Counted from the first letter of the stretch, positions 7,529 to 16,007 are shown. The stretch: DNA of 64,000 nucleotides from an uncultured Bacteroidota bacterium (GCA_902774395.1 CACYIK010000007.1:1-64000), one strand, 5' to 3'. A program made the numbers and translations. The notes: generated by a model from the sequence alone, not told the origin.

Positions 7529-8812
7529 ATGAAACAAACCCTACTGACTCTGTTGATGCTGTGCTCCGCCGTGGGCGTGTCGGCCCAGTACAGGCCGCGT
7601 CCCGACGCTTTCCCTCCTGTCGAGGAGGATTTCTCTACCAAGTCTGTCTCGATGGCTACCACGGTGGAGGAGATGGCGGACTGGGACCGCTACCCGACGT
7701 ATGAAACCTACCTCGCCATGATGAGCCGCTGGGCGGAGACCTATCCCACGCTGTGTCATGTGGACACGATAGGCACCAGCGTGCAGGACCGTTTGATACT
7801 GAGTATGTATATCGAGGTGCAGACCGACGATGACCTGTACCGTCCCGAGTTCTTCTATTCGTCGACCATCCATGGTGACGAGGTGACGGGTTATGTGATG
7901 ATGCTGAGGTTGATAGACACGCTGCTGTCGAGTTATGGCAGCAGTCCCGAACTCACCGCCCTGGTGAACAGCACGCGTATCAGCATCAATCCCCTGGCCA
8001 ACCCCGACGGCACCTACTACCGTGGCAACAACACGGTGCAGAGGGCTCGGCGCGCCAATGCCAACGGTGTGGACCTCAACCGCAACTACCCCAACCCGTT
8101 TGCTCCCGCCAAAGCGGCGCTGGCGCAGGAGAACCGTGCGATGATGGACTATTTCGAGTCTCACAACTTCCGTCTGAGCGCCAACCTGCATGGCGGTGCC
8201 GAGGTGATGAACTTTCCGTGGGACAGCTATACCAGTGCCCAGAACCCGCACCCCGAGGCCACGTGGTGGAGGGAGGTGGGCCGCCGCTTCGTGGACACGG
8301 TGCAAAGCTATGCCCCCACCCATTTCACTGATGTGCAGGAGGCCGACAACGGCGTCGTCGCCGGTGGCGACTGGTATGTCATCACCGGTGGTCGTCAGGA
8401 TTATGTGAATGCTACCTACAACTGTCTCGAGATGACGATGGAGATCTCCGTCGACAAGACCCTCAGCAGCAACCGCCTGCCGGAGTACTGGCATTTCCTG
8501 GCGCCGTCGTTCATCAACTATATCAAAGAGATACACAACCTGCCTGCCAGCGTAGGCATCGACCCCACCCAGGCACCTGGTTACGCAGCTGCCGGCACGC
8601 TCCATATTTACCCTAACCCCGCCACCGACCGTGTGGTTGTTGATGGCCTTGTGCCGGGCGAGCGGCTATGGATGTACGATATGCAGGGACGTCTGACGGG
8701 TTGCTACCCCTCCGGAGCGGAGAGCACGGAGATAGACATAAAAAAATGTCCGCAGGGCGTTTATCTGCTGCGGACTGAAGGTAGGCAAGTGAAACTTGTC
8801 GTGGAGCGATAG
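7529..8812 (+). CDS. M14 zinc carboxypeptidase with T9SS sorting domain
   Basis: The start at 7529 gives a clean signal peptide (MKQTLLTLLMLCSAVGVSAQ); in-frame ATGs at 7472 and 7508 would add an atypical N-terminus. The M14 fold shows zinc ligands H115 and E118 (IHGDE), H221 (LHGG) and a catalytic Glu at 301 or 305 (CLEMTMEIS). Substrate-recognition NPDG and NxNGVDLNRN motifs lie between. The last ~75 residues (LHIYPNPATDRVVVDGL, then CPQGVYLLRTEG) are a type A T9SS sorting domain, so the enzyme should be exported across the outer membrane and its tail removed. The last four codons, including the stop, lie inside a convergent tRNA gene. Confidence 0.9.
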   Translation: MKQTLLTLLMLCSAVGVSAQYRPRPDAFPPVEEDFSTKSVSMATTVEEMADWDRYPTYETYLAMMSRWAETYPTLCHVDTIGTSVQDRLILSMYIEVQTDDDLYRPEFFYSSTIHGDEVTGYVMMLRLIDTLLSSYGSSPELTALVNSTRISINPLANPDGTYYRGNNTVQRARRANANGVDLNRNYPNPFAPAKAALAQENRAMMDYFESHNFRLSANLHGGAEVMNFPWDSYTSAQNPHPEATWWREVGRRFVDTVQSYAPTHFTDVQEADNGVVAGGDWYVITGGRQDYVNATYNCLEMTMEISVDKTLSSNRLPEYWHFLAPSFINYIKEIHNLPASVGIDPTQAPGYAAAGTLHIYPNPATDRVVVDGLVPGERLWMYDMQGRLTGCYPSGAESTEIDIKKCPQGVYLLRTEGRQVKLVVER

Positions 8813-8877
8813 ACGGGGTTCGAACCCGCGACCTGCGGCTTGGGAAGCCGCCGCTCTGCCAACTGAGCTACTATCGC
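8802..8877 (-). tRNA. tRNA-Gly (anticodon CCC)
   Basis: On the minus strand: acceptor GCGATAG/CTATCGC with U73 and encoded CCA (8802-8804), D arm GCTC...GAGC, anticodon stem GCGGC/GCCGC with loop TTCCCAA (anticodon CCC, reading GGG), T arm CGGGG-type with TTCGAAC. U73 is the expected discriminator for tRNA-Gly. Its 3' end overlaps the carboxypeptidase stop by 11 bases. No consensus promoter is visible immediately upstream. Confidence 0.95.
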
Positions 8878-8952
8878 ATGGCGCGTCGTGCTGTCACGAA
8901 CGCCCCCTATTAACGGCACATATATTTTATTATTGTGCCAAGAGGATTTTTT

Positions 8953-9651
8953 TTAATTGCGCTTGCTGAGGATGGCCAGCAGGCGGATGAAGAGGTTGAT
9001 GACATCGAGGTAGATGTCGAGTGCCGAGTCGACGGCGTTGTCGAGGGTCTTGGGGTAGGCCTGAGACTTGGCGATATCGTAGCCGATATATCCAGAGAAG
9101 AGGATGACGAAGAACCAGTCGAACAACTCGCCGCGGTAGCCCAGCAGGAAGGTTGCCACGAGTTCGGCGATGATGCCGATGAGGAGGGCGATGCCGAGGG
9201 TGCGGCCGAGGCCGAGGAAGAAAGCGGGCTTGATGGCCGCCAGCAGCATCATGGTGGCGGTGACCATGGCGGTGAGTAGCATGGCTTTGGTGACGATCGT
9301 GGCGGGCAGGCCGGGGATGAGGATGGCCAGCATCACGCCGATGGGAAGCACCACGAGGTTATAGCCCAGGAAGCTGATGAGGGGGTTGTCCGACTTGGCG
9401 GCCATGAAAACGCCGATGAGCATGGGGGCGACAAATATCAGCAGCATGCCCCAGAAGCCCATGCCGGCCATCAGGTTCATCAGCGGATAGGAGAAATAGT
9501 AGACCATCACGGTATTGACCAGCAGGCCATAGACCAGCAGGCCCGTGAGGACGAGGTTGAAGGTGCGCGACGAGAGGCGGTCGGCTTCGCCAGACTGGAG
9601 CCGTAACTTTTTACGGTCGTTGAAGGTGTCGAGAAATGTTGCTTCTGCCAT
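8953..9651 (-). CDS. Bax inhibitor-1/YccA family membrane protein
   Basis: Seven hydrophobic helices and the family signature near the C-terminus (SGYIGYDIAKSQ, then ALDIYLDVINLFIRLL) identify the Bax inhibitor-1 superfamily. Bacterial members such as YccA and BsYetJ are inner-membrane proteins linked to FtsH control or pH-dependent calcium leak, with paired aspartates in the last helices (the D of GYDIAKS and those of ALDIYLD). The gene follows purM by 44 bases on the same strand and is probably read from the purM promoter. No separate -7 element is seen. Confidence 0.88.
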   Translation of the reverse strand: MAEATFLDTFNDRKKLRLQSGEADRLSSRTFNLVLTGLLVYGLLVNTVMVYYFSYPLMNLMAGMGFWGMLLIFVAPMLIGVFMAAKSDNPLISFLGYNLVVLPIGVMLAILIPGLPATIVTKAMLLTAMVTATMMLLAAIKPAFFLGLGRTLGIALLIGIIAELVATFLLGYRGELFDWFFVILFSGYIGYDIAKSQAYPKTLDNAVDSALDIYLDVINLFIRLLAILSKRN

Positions 9652-9695
9652 GGTAGTTGATACGTTTTACGTTGATATGTTGATAGGTTTTTGTT

Positions 9696-10868
9696 TTATG
9701 CAAAATAATCGTAGGTGCCGTTTTCGCTCTTGACGGTGACCTGGGCTTTGTCGGCGTTCTCGACGCGGCCGATGATGCGTGCGTCGACGTTGAAGGAGCG
9801 GCTGATGTCGATGATGCCGCGGGCGGTCTCCTCGTCGGTGTAGAGCTCCATGCGGTGACCCATATTGAAGACCTTGTACATCTCCTGCCAGTCGGTGTGG
9901 CTCTCCTCATGGATCATCTTGAAGAGGGGAGGCACGGGGAAGAGGTTGTCCTTCACCACGTGCAGCGGACGGCCGCCGATGAAGTGGAGCACCTTGGTCT
10001 GTGCGCCACCGGAGCAGTGGATCATGCCGTCAATCTTGGGACGGTATTCGTCGAGCACACGGCGGATGATGGGGGCGTAGGTGCGGGTGGGGGAGAGCAC
10101 CATGTGGCCGGCGTCGACACCCGGCACCTCGGTGGGGTCGGTGAGCAGCTTGGTGCCGCAGAAGACCACGCTGTCGGGGAGGTTGCGGTCGTAGCACATG
10201 GGGTATTTCTCGGCATAGACATGCGAGAAGACGTCGTGGCGTGCCGAGGTGAGGCCGTTGCTGCCCATGCCGCCGTTGTAGGCGGTCTCGTAGGAGGCCT
10301 GGCCGTAGCTGGCGAGGGCCACAATCACGTTGCCAGCTTTGATATTGGCGTTGTCGATGACATCGGCGCGGCGCATGCGGGCGGTGACGGTGGAGTCGAC
10401 GATGATGGTGCGCACGAGGTCGCCCACGTCGGCTGTCTCGCCGCCGGTGAGGACGATGTCGATGCCCATGTCGCGCATGGTCTGGCAGAACTCCTCGGTG
10501 CCGTTGATGACTGCCGAGATGACCTCGCCGGGTACCAGCTGTTTGTTGCGTCCGATGGTGGAACTCAGCAGGATATGGTCGAGGGCGCCGACGCACAGCA
10601 GGTCGTCGGTGTTCATCACGATGGCGTCGATAGCGATGCCTTTCCACACGGAGAGGTCGCCGGTCTCGCGCCAGTACATGTAGGCCAGGCTCGACTTGGT
10701 GCCTGCGCCGTCGGCGTGCATGATGTTGCAGTAGGCCGGGTCGCCGCCCAGGAGGTCGGGAATGATCTTACAGAAAGCCTTGGGATAAAGGCCTTTGTCG
10801 ATATTCTTAATGGCGTTGTGTACATCCTCTTTCGAGGCGGAAACGCCGCGTTGGTTGTATTTGTCCAT
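9696..10868 (-). CDS. purM: Phosphoribosylformylglycinamidine cyclo-ligase (AIR synthase)
   Basis: PurM closes FGAM to aminoimidazole ribonucleotide with ATP in the fifth step of purine synthesis. Recognisable blocks are SKEDVHNAIKNI at the N-terminus, the HADGAGTKSSLAY substrate loop, AIDAIVMNTDDLLCVGA, and the strongly conserved LTGGETADVGDLVRT. At 390 residues it is longer than the ~345-residue E. coli enzyme, as in other Bacteroidales. The promoter upstream is a full consensus match. The downstream Bax-inhibitor-like gene is probably cotranscribed. Confidence 0.9.
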   Translation of the reverse strand: MDKYNQRGVSASKEDVHNAIKNIDKGLYPKAFCKIIPDLLGGDPAYCNIMHADGAGTKSSLAYMYWRETGDLSVWKGIAIDAIVMNTDDLLCVGALDHILLSSTIGRNKQLVPGEVISAVINGTEEFCQTMRDMGIDIVLTGGETADVGDLVRTIIVDSTVTARMRRADVIDNANIKAGNVIVALASYGQASYETAYNGGMGSNGLTSARHDVFSHVYAEKYPMCYDRNLPDSVVFCGTKLLTDPTEVPGVDAGHMVLSPTRTYAPIIRRVLDEYRPKIDGMIHCSGGAQTKVLHFIGGRPLHVVKDNLFPVPPLFKMIHEESHTDWQEMYKVFNMGHRMELYTDEETARGIIDISRSFNVDARIIGRVENADKAQVTVKSENGTYDYFA

Positions 10869-10885
10869 GCATTTGAATTTGGCTG

Positions 10886-10916
10886 CAAAAGTACGAACTT
10901 TATTTCAATTGACAAA
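10886..10916 (-). promoter_or_regulatory. purM promoter
   Basis: Minus-strand TTTG (10913-10916), 19-base spacer, TACTTTTG (10886-10893), divergent from bcp. Confidence 0.75.
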
Positions 10917-10923
10917 ATATTTG

Positions 10924-10933
10924 TATATTTGCA
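10924..10933 (+). promoter_or_regulatory. -7 element of bcp
   Basis: TATATTTGCA 56 bases before the bcp start; only a weak -33 candidate. Confidence 0.5.
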
Positions 10934-10988
10934 CATTGAAAAAAGTACACTGATAACCTTTTGTTAGTATATTAAAGTATTAAGAATC

Positions 10989-11432
10989 ATGCTACAGAAA
11001 GGAACAAAAGCGCCCTACTTCGAGGGTGTTGACGAGAATGGAAATACCGTGAAGCTGACCGATTTCGCGGGCAAGAAACTGGTGCTCTATTTCTATCCCA
11101 AGGACAGCACTCCGGGCTGCACTGCCGAGGCCTGCGACTTGCGAGACAACTACGAACGGTTCCTCGCTCTGGGATACCAGGTGCTGGGCGTGAGCAAAGA
11201 CAGCGCCGCCAGTCACCAGCGTTTCATCGAGAAATACCAGTTGCCGTTCCACCTCATCGCCGATACCGACATGACTATCCTCAAGGCCTACGAGGCTTGG
11301 GGTGAGAAGAAAAATTATGGCAAAGTCAGCATGGGCACCCTCCGCACCACCTACGTCATCGACGAGCAGGGGGTTATCGTCGACGCCATCGGCAAGGTCA
11401 ACACCAAAGCCCATACGGAGCAGATACTGTAG
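10989..11432 (+). CDS. bcp: Thioredoxin-dependent thiol peroxidase (Bcp/PrxQ)
   Basis: The 147-residue peroxiredoxin has YFYPKDSTPGCTAEACDLRD, with peroxidatic C44 and resolving C49 five residues later, the atypical two-Cys PrxQ layout. It reduces hydrogen and alkyl peroxides using thioredoxin in the cytoplasm, which fits an anaerobe that needs oxygen protection. Length is normal. It is the first gene of a likely operon with the TonB-type protein four bases downstream. Confidence 0.93.
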   Translation: MLQKGTKAPYFEGVDENGNTVKLTDFAGKKLVLYFYPKDSTPGCTAEACDLRDNYERFLALGYQVLGVSKDSAASHQRFIEKYQLPFHLIADTDMTILKAYEAWGEKKNYGKVSMGTLRTTYVIDEQGVIVDAIGKVNTKAHTEQIL

Positions 11433-11435
11433 TTT

Positions 11436-12257
11436 ATGCAACGAGGAAAGTATAAGTGTAAGCAGTTGAAGGCGATACGTAAGCGTATCGCCGACGAGAA
11501 CGGCATCCCACTGGAGCAGAGAGAATGTACCTACGAAGGTCCCTGTCGCGGCACCTGCCCGCATTGCGAGGCCGAGGTGAGATACATCGAGAAAGCTTTG
11601 ACAGAGCGTATCCGTCTTGGCCGTGTCGCCACTGTGGCTGGCCTCAGCCTGGGGTTGGCGGCTTGTGGTGGGGAGACACCGAGAGAGGTTTCCAACATAC
11701 TGACCACCGACAGCAGCCTGAAGATCGACACCCTTCCAGTCGTCGACACCACCCTTCCAGTAGCCGACAGCACCGTTCCTGACGAGAACACGGTGTGTCC
11801 AGAGGTCACCACTATGGGACTTATCATCGCCACTGACGACGAAACGCCACCACCGGAAATTCTTGACGAGGAAGGAAAAATCAACATTGTCGACGTCATT
11901 ATTAAGGAGGACGATATCGAGGACGATACCGAGGGCGAGGTACGGCCTTTCGTAGTGGTGGAGCAAGATCCTGAGTTTCCCGGCGGCATGGACTCGCTCT
12001 ACGCGTGGATTGTCCGCAACTTAAGTTATCCTGAGCAGGCCCGCAAAGAGAACATCACAGGCAAGGTATTCGTTACCTTCGTCGTGGAGAAAGACGGCAG
12101 CATCACTAACCCCAAAATCCTGCGCGACATCGGCGGCGGCTGCGGTGCCGAAGCCATCCGTGTGGTCAAGAATATGCCCCGCTGGAACCCCGGCAAGCAG
12201 CGTGGCAAACCCGTCCGCGTACAGTTCAACCTGCCCATTAATTTCAGCCTCAAATGA
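11436..12257 (+). CDS. TonB C-terminal domain protein with Cys-rich N-terminus
   Basis: The C-terminal ~85 residues are a TonB_C domain (DPEFPGGMDSLYAWIVRNLS, later GKVFVTFVVEKDGSI and the GGGCGAEAIRVV helix), which touches the TonB box of outer-membrane receptors. The N-terminus is unusual. A cytoplasmic-looking helix (CKQLKAIRKRIADENG) is followed by C31, C37, C41 and C44 (zinc-ribbon-like), then a hydrophobic segment GRVATVAGLSLGLAACG that could be the membrane anchor or a late lipobox. An acidic, Pro-containing periplasmic linker joins the two. The stop overlaps the next start (ATGA). Confidence 0.8.
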   Translation: MQRGKYKCKQLKAIRKRIADENGIPLEQRECTYEGPCRGTCPHCEAEVRYIEKALTERIRLGRVATVAGLSLGLAACGGETPREVSNILTTDSSLKIDTLPVVDTTLPVADSTVPDENTVCPEVTTMGLIIATDDETPPPEILDEEGKINIVDVIIKEDDIEDDTEGEVRPFVVVEQDPEFPGGMDSLYAWIVRNLSYPEQARKENITGKVFVTFVVEKDGSITNPKILRDIGGGCGAEAIRVVKNMPRWNPGKQRGKPVRVQFNLPINFSLK

Positions 12258-12655
12258 AAAAAACACTCCTGCTACTCCTTTTGCTGTCCTTCGGCCTTGT
12301 CGTTGCGGCGCAGACCTACGTCGGCACCATGAACGTCGACGGCTACAAGCGCGAGGAGGTCAAGGTGACGCTCCGCAAGACTGATGCCGGCGACTATGTG
12401 CTTACCATGTACCGTGTGAAATTCGCACGCCTGATGCCAGTGAAAATCGACTTTGACATCCCGCAGATGAAACTCGACAATGGCCGCCTCACGGCCGACG
12501 GTGTTGTCCCCGTTTCCAAAGGCAAGCGCTACGAGAAATACACCATCCACAACCTCACTGGCGCCGCCTCCAGCAACGCCCTCGTCTTCACCTGCAAGAT
12601 GGGCGACAAACCCTTCTCCTTCACGGGCAAACGCCAGGATGACAAAATGGACTGA
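12254..12655 (+). CDS. Calycin-like secreted protein
   Basis: A signal peptide (Lys-Lys, poly-Leu, cleavage near VAAQ) precedes about 115 residues of alternating strands (QTYVGTMNVDG, VKVTLRKTDAGDYVLTMYR, VKIDFDIPQMKL). This resembles the calycin or lipocalin-like small proteins common in Bacteroidales. There are no catalytic motifs. It would be a periplasmic or exported binding protein of unknown ligand. It is coupled to the TonB-type gene by a four-base overlap, suggesting a shared envelope function. Confidence 0.65.
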   Translation: MKKTLLLLLLLSFGLVVAAQTYVGTMNVDGYKREEVKVTLRKTDAGDYVLTMYRVKFARLMPVKIDFDIPQMKLDNGRLTADGVVPVSKGKRYEKYTIHNLTGAASSNALVFTCKMGDKPFSFTGKRQDDKMD

Positions 12656-12705
12656 TTCTATACCGTATTAGATAATAAAAAAGGTGCCGATACGTTAATG
12701 CCGAT

Positions 12706-13590
12706 ATGAATCGCGAAAGGGAGATATACAAGGTGACGTTGGTGGGCAGCGCGGCCAATGTGCTGCTCACAGTCTTCAAGTTTGTGGCGGGCATCGTCGG
12801 CCATAGTGCGGCGATGACGGCCGACGCCATACATTCGCTCTCCGACCTGTTGACGGATGCTGTGGTGCTGCTTTCCGTGCATATCAGCAGCAAGCCTGAG
12901 GACCGTGACCACGACTACGGCCACGGGAAATACGAGACCCTTGCCACCACATTCATCGGCTTTGCGCTGGCTGCGGTGGCTGTAGGCATCGGATGGAAGG
13001 CCGTCGAGGCTCTGCTCTTGTGGTACGGTGGGGGAACGCTGGAGGCTCCCGGCATGCTGGCGCTCTGGGCGGCGTTGGTATCAATCATATTGAAAGAGCT
13101 TGTCTACCAATACACCGTGCGGCGCGGACGCGACTTAGATTCGCCCGCCGTAGAGGCCAATGCATGGCATCATCGCAGTGACGCTTTCTCCTCGCTGGGT
13201 ACCCTCGCAGGTATCGGCGGCGCCATATTGCTCGGCGACCGCTGGGCGGTGCTCGACCCGATAGCCGGACTTGTGGTGACAACCTTCATCCTCCGTGTGG
13301 CATACCGGTTGCTCAAGCAGGGACTTAACGAGCTGCTGGAGGCTTCGCTGCCCGACGAGGTGGAGAAAGAGATACTGGATGTCGTATCCGCCTTCCCCGA
13401 TGTGAGCGACCCGCATCATCTGCGTACCCGCCGCATCGGCAGCCGTTATGCCATCGAACTCCATATCCGCATGGATGGCACCCTTTCCCTCGCCGTCACC
13501 CATGCCCGTGCCTGCGAAATAGAGCAGGCGCTCAAAAACCGCTTCGGCAACCATACCCACATCACCCTTCATGTGGAGCCTAAAAAATAG
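12706..13590 (+). CDS. Cation diffusion facilitator (CDF) metal transporter
   Basis: Six-helix CDF exporters swap protons for Zn, Fe or Mn. The metal-site motifs are present: SAAMTADAIHSLSDLLTDA in helix 2 (HxxSD) and ANAWHHRSDAFSSL in helix 5 (HxxxD), with the cytosolic HDYGHGKYETL loop after helix 2. A ~75-residue cytoplasmic C-terminal domain with the usual HHLRTRRIG and HITLHVEP segments follows. Which metal is carried cannot be read reliably. It is a single gene, not obviously linked to its neighbours. Confidence 0.92.
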   Translation: MNREREIYKVTLVGSAANVLLTVFKFVAGIVGHSAAMTADAIHSLSDLLTDAVVLLSVHISSKPEDRDHDYGHGKYETLATTFIGFALAAVAVGIGWKAVEALLLWYGGGTLEAPGMLALWAALVSIILKELVYQYTVRRGRDLDSPAVEANAWHHRSDAFSSLGTLAGIGGAILLGDRWAVLDPIAGLVVTTFILRVAYRLLKQGLNELLEASLPDEVEKEILDVVSAFPDVSDPHHLRTRRIGSRYAIELHIRMDGTLSLAVTHARACEIEQALKNRFGNHTHITLHVEPKK

Positions 13591-13608
13591 TGGTTTGTGC
13601 AAATAAAT

Positions 13609-13639
13609 TTTGCCAGATTAAAATTTTTGTGTATATTTG
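13609..13639 (+). promoter_or_regulatory. Promoter of the DRTGG/ATPase/HydS-like module
   Basis: TTTG (13609-13612), 19-base spacer, TATATTTG (13632-13639): a full consensus match 40 bases before the DRTGG gene. Confidence 0.8.
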
Positions 13640-13678
13640 CACTCTGAATTATTTAACTTTTTTTAATAAAATCGCTAT

Positions 13679-14020
13679 ATGACTTTAAAGGAAATAGTAG
13701 ATAAACTGGGCGCAACGGTTGCCTTGGGAGAAGACCGTCTCGACATGGAAGTGGAGCATGCTTTCGCCTCCGATCTGATGAGCGATGTGTTGACGCTCAA
13801 GGACACTCCTGTGCTTGTTACCGGCCTCTGCAACGTGCAGACCATCCGCACCTGCGACATGGCCAACCTGGAAGTGGTCATCTTCGTGCGCAACAAAAAG
13901 CCGACGGAGGATATGGTAGAGCTGGCAGAGGATAACGACATGGTACTCATCTGCAGCACCTATTCCATGTTCAAGACCTGCGGTCTCCTTTGGGACCTCG
14001 GAATGAAACCCTTGTATTAA
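13679..14020 (+). CDS. DRTGG-domain protein
   Basis: This 113-residue protein resembles stand-alone DRTGG domains (named after a motif in phosphotransacetylase-linked and CBS proteins). It opens with TLKEIVDKLGATVALGEDRL, has the VEHAFASDLMSDVL block, and ends near the ICSTYSMFKTCGLLWDLGM segment with a Cys that several hydrogenase-associated homologues share. Such genes are repeatedly found next to [FeFe]-hydrogenase-like proteins and a small histidine-kinase-type ATPase, exactly as here. It presumably has a regulatory ligand-sensing role. First gene of the module. Confidence 0.75.
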   Translation: MTLKEIVDKLGATVALGEDRLDMEVEHAFASDLMSDVLTLKDTPVLVTGLCNVQTIRTCDMANLEVVIFVRNKKPTEDMVELAEDNDMVLICSTYSMFKTCGLLWDLGMKPLY

Positions 14021-14106
14021 TGCTTGAATGCTTGAATGTGTTAATGCTTGAGTGCTTGCGCAATCAAATACTCAAACAATCGAGCAATCAAACAATCAAA
14101 CAATTA
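14021..14106. repeat. Short tandem repeats between module genes
   Basis: TGCTTGAATG-type units (14021-14058) are followed by CAATCAAACAATCAAAC-type units (14074-14105). They lie between two genes of one transcription unit. The CAATCAAACAA unit recurs inside the flavodoxin lipoprotein gene near 22750. Confidence 0.6.
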
Positions 14107-14111
14107 GAAAA

Positions 14112-14525
14112 ATGCATCAGGAATATACAGTAGTTGAAGGCGATTTTGTGAATGCCGGCAAGGCCTCGAGTTCGGTCAAGAAGACGCTGAAACAGTTGAA
14201 CGTGAACCCGCAGGTGGTGAAGCGTGTGGTGGTGGCCCTGTATGAAGCCGAGGTCAACGCCATAGCCCACGCCTATGGCGGAAAAGTGCTTGTCGATATC
14301 GACGCCGACAAGATAAAGATGGTCGTCGCCGACAAGGGTCCGGGTATCCCCGACATCGCTTTGGCCATGCAGGAAGGCTACTCCACCGCCCGCCCAGAAG
14401 TGCGCGACATGGGCTTCGGCGCCGGCATGGGTCTGCCGAATATGCAGAAGAATGTCGACAAACTCAACGTCACTTCCGAAGTCGGCGTCGGCACCACCGT
14501 CGAAATGGAAGTGAACTTCAATTAA
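14112..14525 (+). CDS. RsbW-like (histidine-kinase-type) ATPase
   Basis: The 137-residue protein is a bare GHKL ATP-binding domain: N box EAEVNAIAHAYGG, G1 box VADKGPGIPD, and a G2-like GFGAGMGLPNM lid motif. This is the layout of anti-sigma factors (RsbW, SpoIIAB). No kinase dimerisation helices or sigma-binding extension can be recognised. It sits between the DRTGG gene and the hydrogenase-like sensor gene, and probably passes the signal on by phosphorylation or partner binding. I start it at 14112; upstream codons are repeat sequence. Confidence 0.8.
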   Translation: MHQEYTVVEGDFVNAGKASSSVKKTLKQLNVNPQVVKRVVVALYEAEVNAIAHAYGGKVLVDIDADKIKMVVADKGPGIPDIALAMQEGYSTARPEVRDMGFGAGMGLPNMQKNVDKLNVTSEVGVGTTVEMEVNFN

Positions 14526-14611
14526 GAATTATGAATTATGAGTGATGAATTATGAGTGAATTGACGCAGCCTGCGTAGCCACTCTAAAATCATAAATCAT
14601 AGATCATAAAT
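14525..14611. repeat. R1 hairpin repeat, copy a
   Basis: Left arm of TTATGAA-type units, core with GACGCAGCCTGCGTAGCCACTC, right arm of CATAAAT units complementary to the left. The core carries its own palindrome ACGCAG-C-CTGCGT and GAGTG/CACTC ends. Other copies at 20.4, 22.0, 34.1 and 38.8 kb. Confidence 0.75.
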
Positions 14612-14621
14612 ATAAATCATT

Positions 14622-15986
14622 ATGGCTTTCTACCACGCATTACAAATAGAGGAAACACGCTGTATCGGCTGTTCGCGCTGTATGAAGATATGTCCCACCG
14701 AGGCTATACGCATCGGCGGCGGCAAAGCCGCCATCCAGGAACACCGCTGCATCGACTGCGGCCGCTGCTATGAAGTCTGCCCCGCTCAGGCCATCAGCAT
14801 CAAGGACGATGACTTCAGCATTTTCCGCAAGTACCCCCATTCTGTGGCGTTGCTGCCGTCGGTATTCTTAGGGCAGTTTCCCGACGACATCAGTGTGTCG
14901 AAGGTCTACGCCTCCCTCTATGAGCTGGGCTTCGCCCATGTCATGGAGGTCGAGAGTGCCGCCATTATCTACAAGGAAGCCAAGGAAAAGTACGCCCGCG
15001 AGCACCCCGACATACGCCCCCTCATCTCTTCTTTCTGTCCCGCCATCGTGCGTCTCATACAGATCAAATATCCCTCGCTGGCCGAGAATATCATGCCCAT
15101 CAAGGTGCCCCTCGACCTCAGCGCCATGTATGCCCTCGAGGAACTCACTCGCCGCGGTGTGCCGCGCGAACAGATAGGCCTCTTCTATATAACCCCCTGT
15201 GCCGCCAAGGTTGCCGCCGTCAAAGCCCCTGTCGGCGAGGAAAAGAGCATCATCGACGGCGTCATCAACATGAATATGCTCTACAACGGCGTCTACAAGC
15301 ACATCAAGGACGTCGGAAAAAGTCACCAGTTCCCTCCCGTTACGCGCCACCGCCTCAGTGCCGACGCCATACTCTCCACCCTTACCAATGGCGAGCGCCG
15401 TCTTTGCTCCGCCAAGCGCTCCTATGCCATCGACGGCATACAGAATGTGATGGACTTCCTCGACAAACTCGAGAACGACGAGGTCGAGGGTGTCGAGTTC
15501 CTCGAACTCCGCGCCTGTGACCAGGGTTGCGCCGGTGCACTGCTCTCCTGCGACAACCGTTTCCTCTGTGGCGAACGCATGTATGCCCGTGCCCGCCGTG
15601 CCGCCGAGCGCGAACGCAACGGCGAGATGCCCCGCGACCGCGAGATGGACCAGTACAAGGATTACCTCATAGACAACTCGCAGCTCGACGAGGTGCAGCC
15701 GCGCTCCATGATGGTCCTTGACGAGAATATCTCCAAGGCCCTCGAGAAGATGGAGCGTATCGAGCGACTCAAAACCCATCTGCCGCAGATTGACTGCGGT
15801 GTCTGCGGCGCTCCTACTTGCGAAGCCTTCGCCACCGACGTCGTCTGCGACAAAGCACACCTCCAGCAGTGTGTCTTCTATCGCCTACACCTCGAGGCAC
15901 AAGGCAAGATGACCCTCAACGAAGGCCGCTCCAACATGTACTCCGTCTGGGGCGACGACCGCATCAGCGGCGAAATAGATGTTTAG
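14622..15986 (+). CDS. Sensory-type [FeFe] hydrogenase-like protein (HydS/group C-like)
   Basis: Two 4Fe-4S motifs open the 454-residue protein (CIGCSRCMKICP and CIDCGRCYEVCP). A shortened H-cluster domain follows, with motif L1 SSFCPAIV (C139), L2 TPCAAK (C193) and L3 RACDQGCAG (C299, C303), so all four H-cluster ligands are kept. In catalytic enzymes L1 is TSCCP; here F138 replaces the proton-relay cysteine. A C-terminal Fe-S motif (CGVCGAPTCEAFA, then a later Cys) completes it. No PAS domain is visible. Loss of the relay argues for sensing H2 or redox state rather than turnover. The DRTGG and ATPase genes upstream are the likely output partners. Confidence 0.82.
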   Translation: MAFYHALQIEETRCIGCSRCMKICPTEAIRIGGGKAAIQEHRCIDCGRCYEVCPAQAISIKDDDFSIFRKYPHSVALLPSVFLGQFPDDISVSKVYASLYELGFAHVMEVESAAIIYKEAKEKYAREHPDIRPLISSFCPAIVRLIQIKYPSLAENIMPIKVPLDLSAMYALEELTRRGVPREQIGLFYITPCAAKVAAVKAPVGEEKSIIDGVINMNMLYNGVYKHIKDVGKSHQFPPVTRHRLSADAILSTLTNGERRLCSAKRSYAIDGIQNVMDFLDKLENDEVEGVEFLELRACDQGCAGALLSCDNRFLCGERMYARARRAAERERNGEMPRDREMDQYKDYLIDNSQLDEVQPRSMMVLDENISKALEKMERIERLKTHLPQIDCGVCGAPTCEAFATDVVCDKAHLQQCVFYRLHLEAQGKMTLNEGRSNMYSVWGDDRISGEIDV

Positions 15987-16007
15987 TAGCCGGTAGCTAA
16001 TAGCTTT

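Noticed and set aside
8915-8954. Terminator for the carboxypeptidase gene (GGCACA...TGTGCC then T run)
   Set aside because: The stem is only six bases with a 13-base AT loop, eight bases separate it from the T run, and it lies beyond the tRNA; too weak to list.
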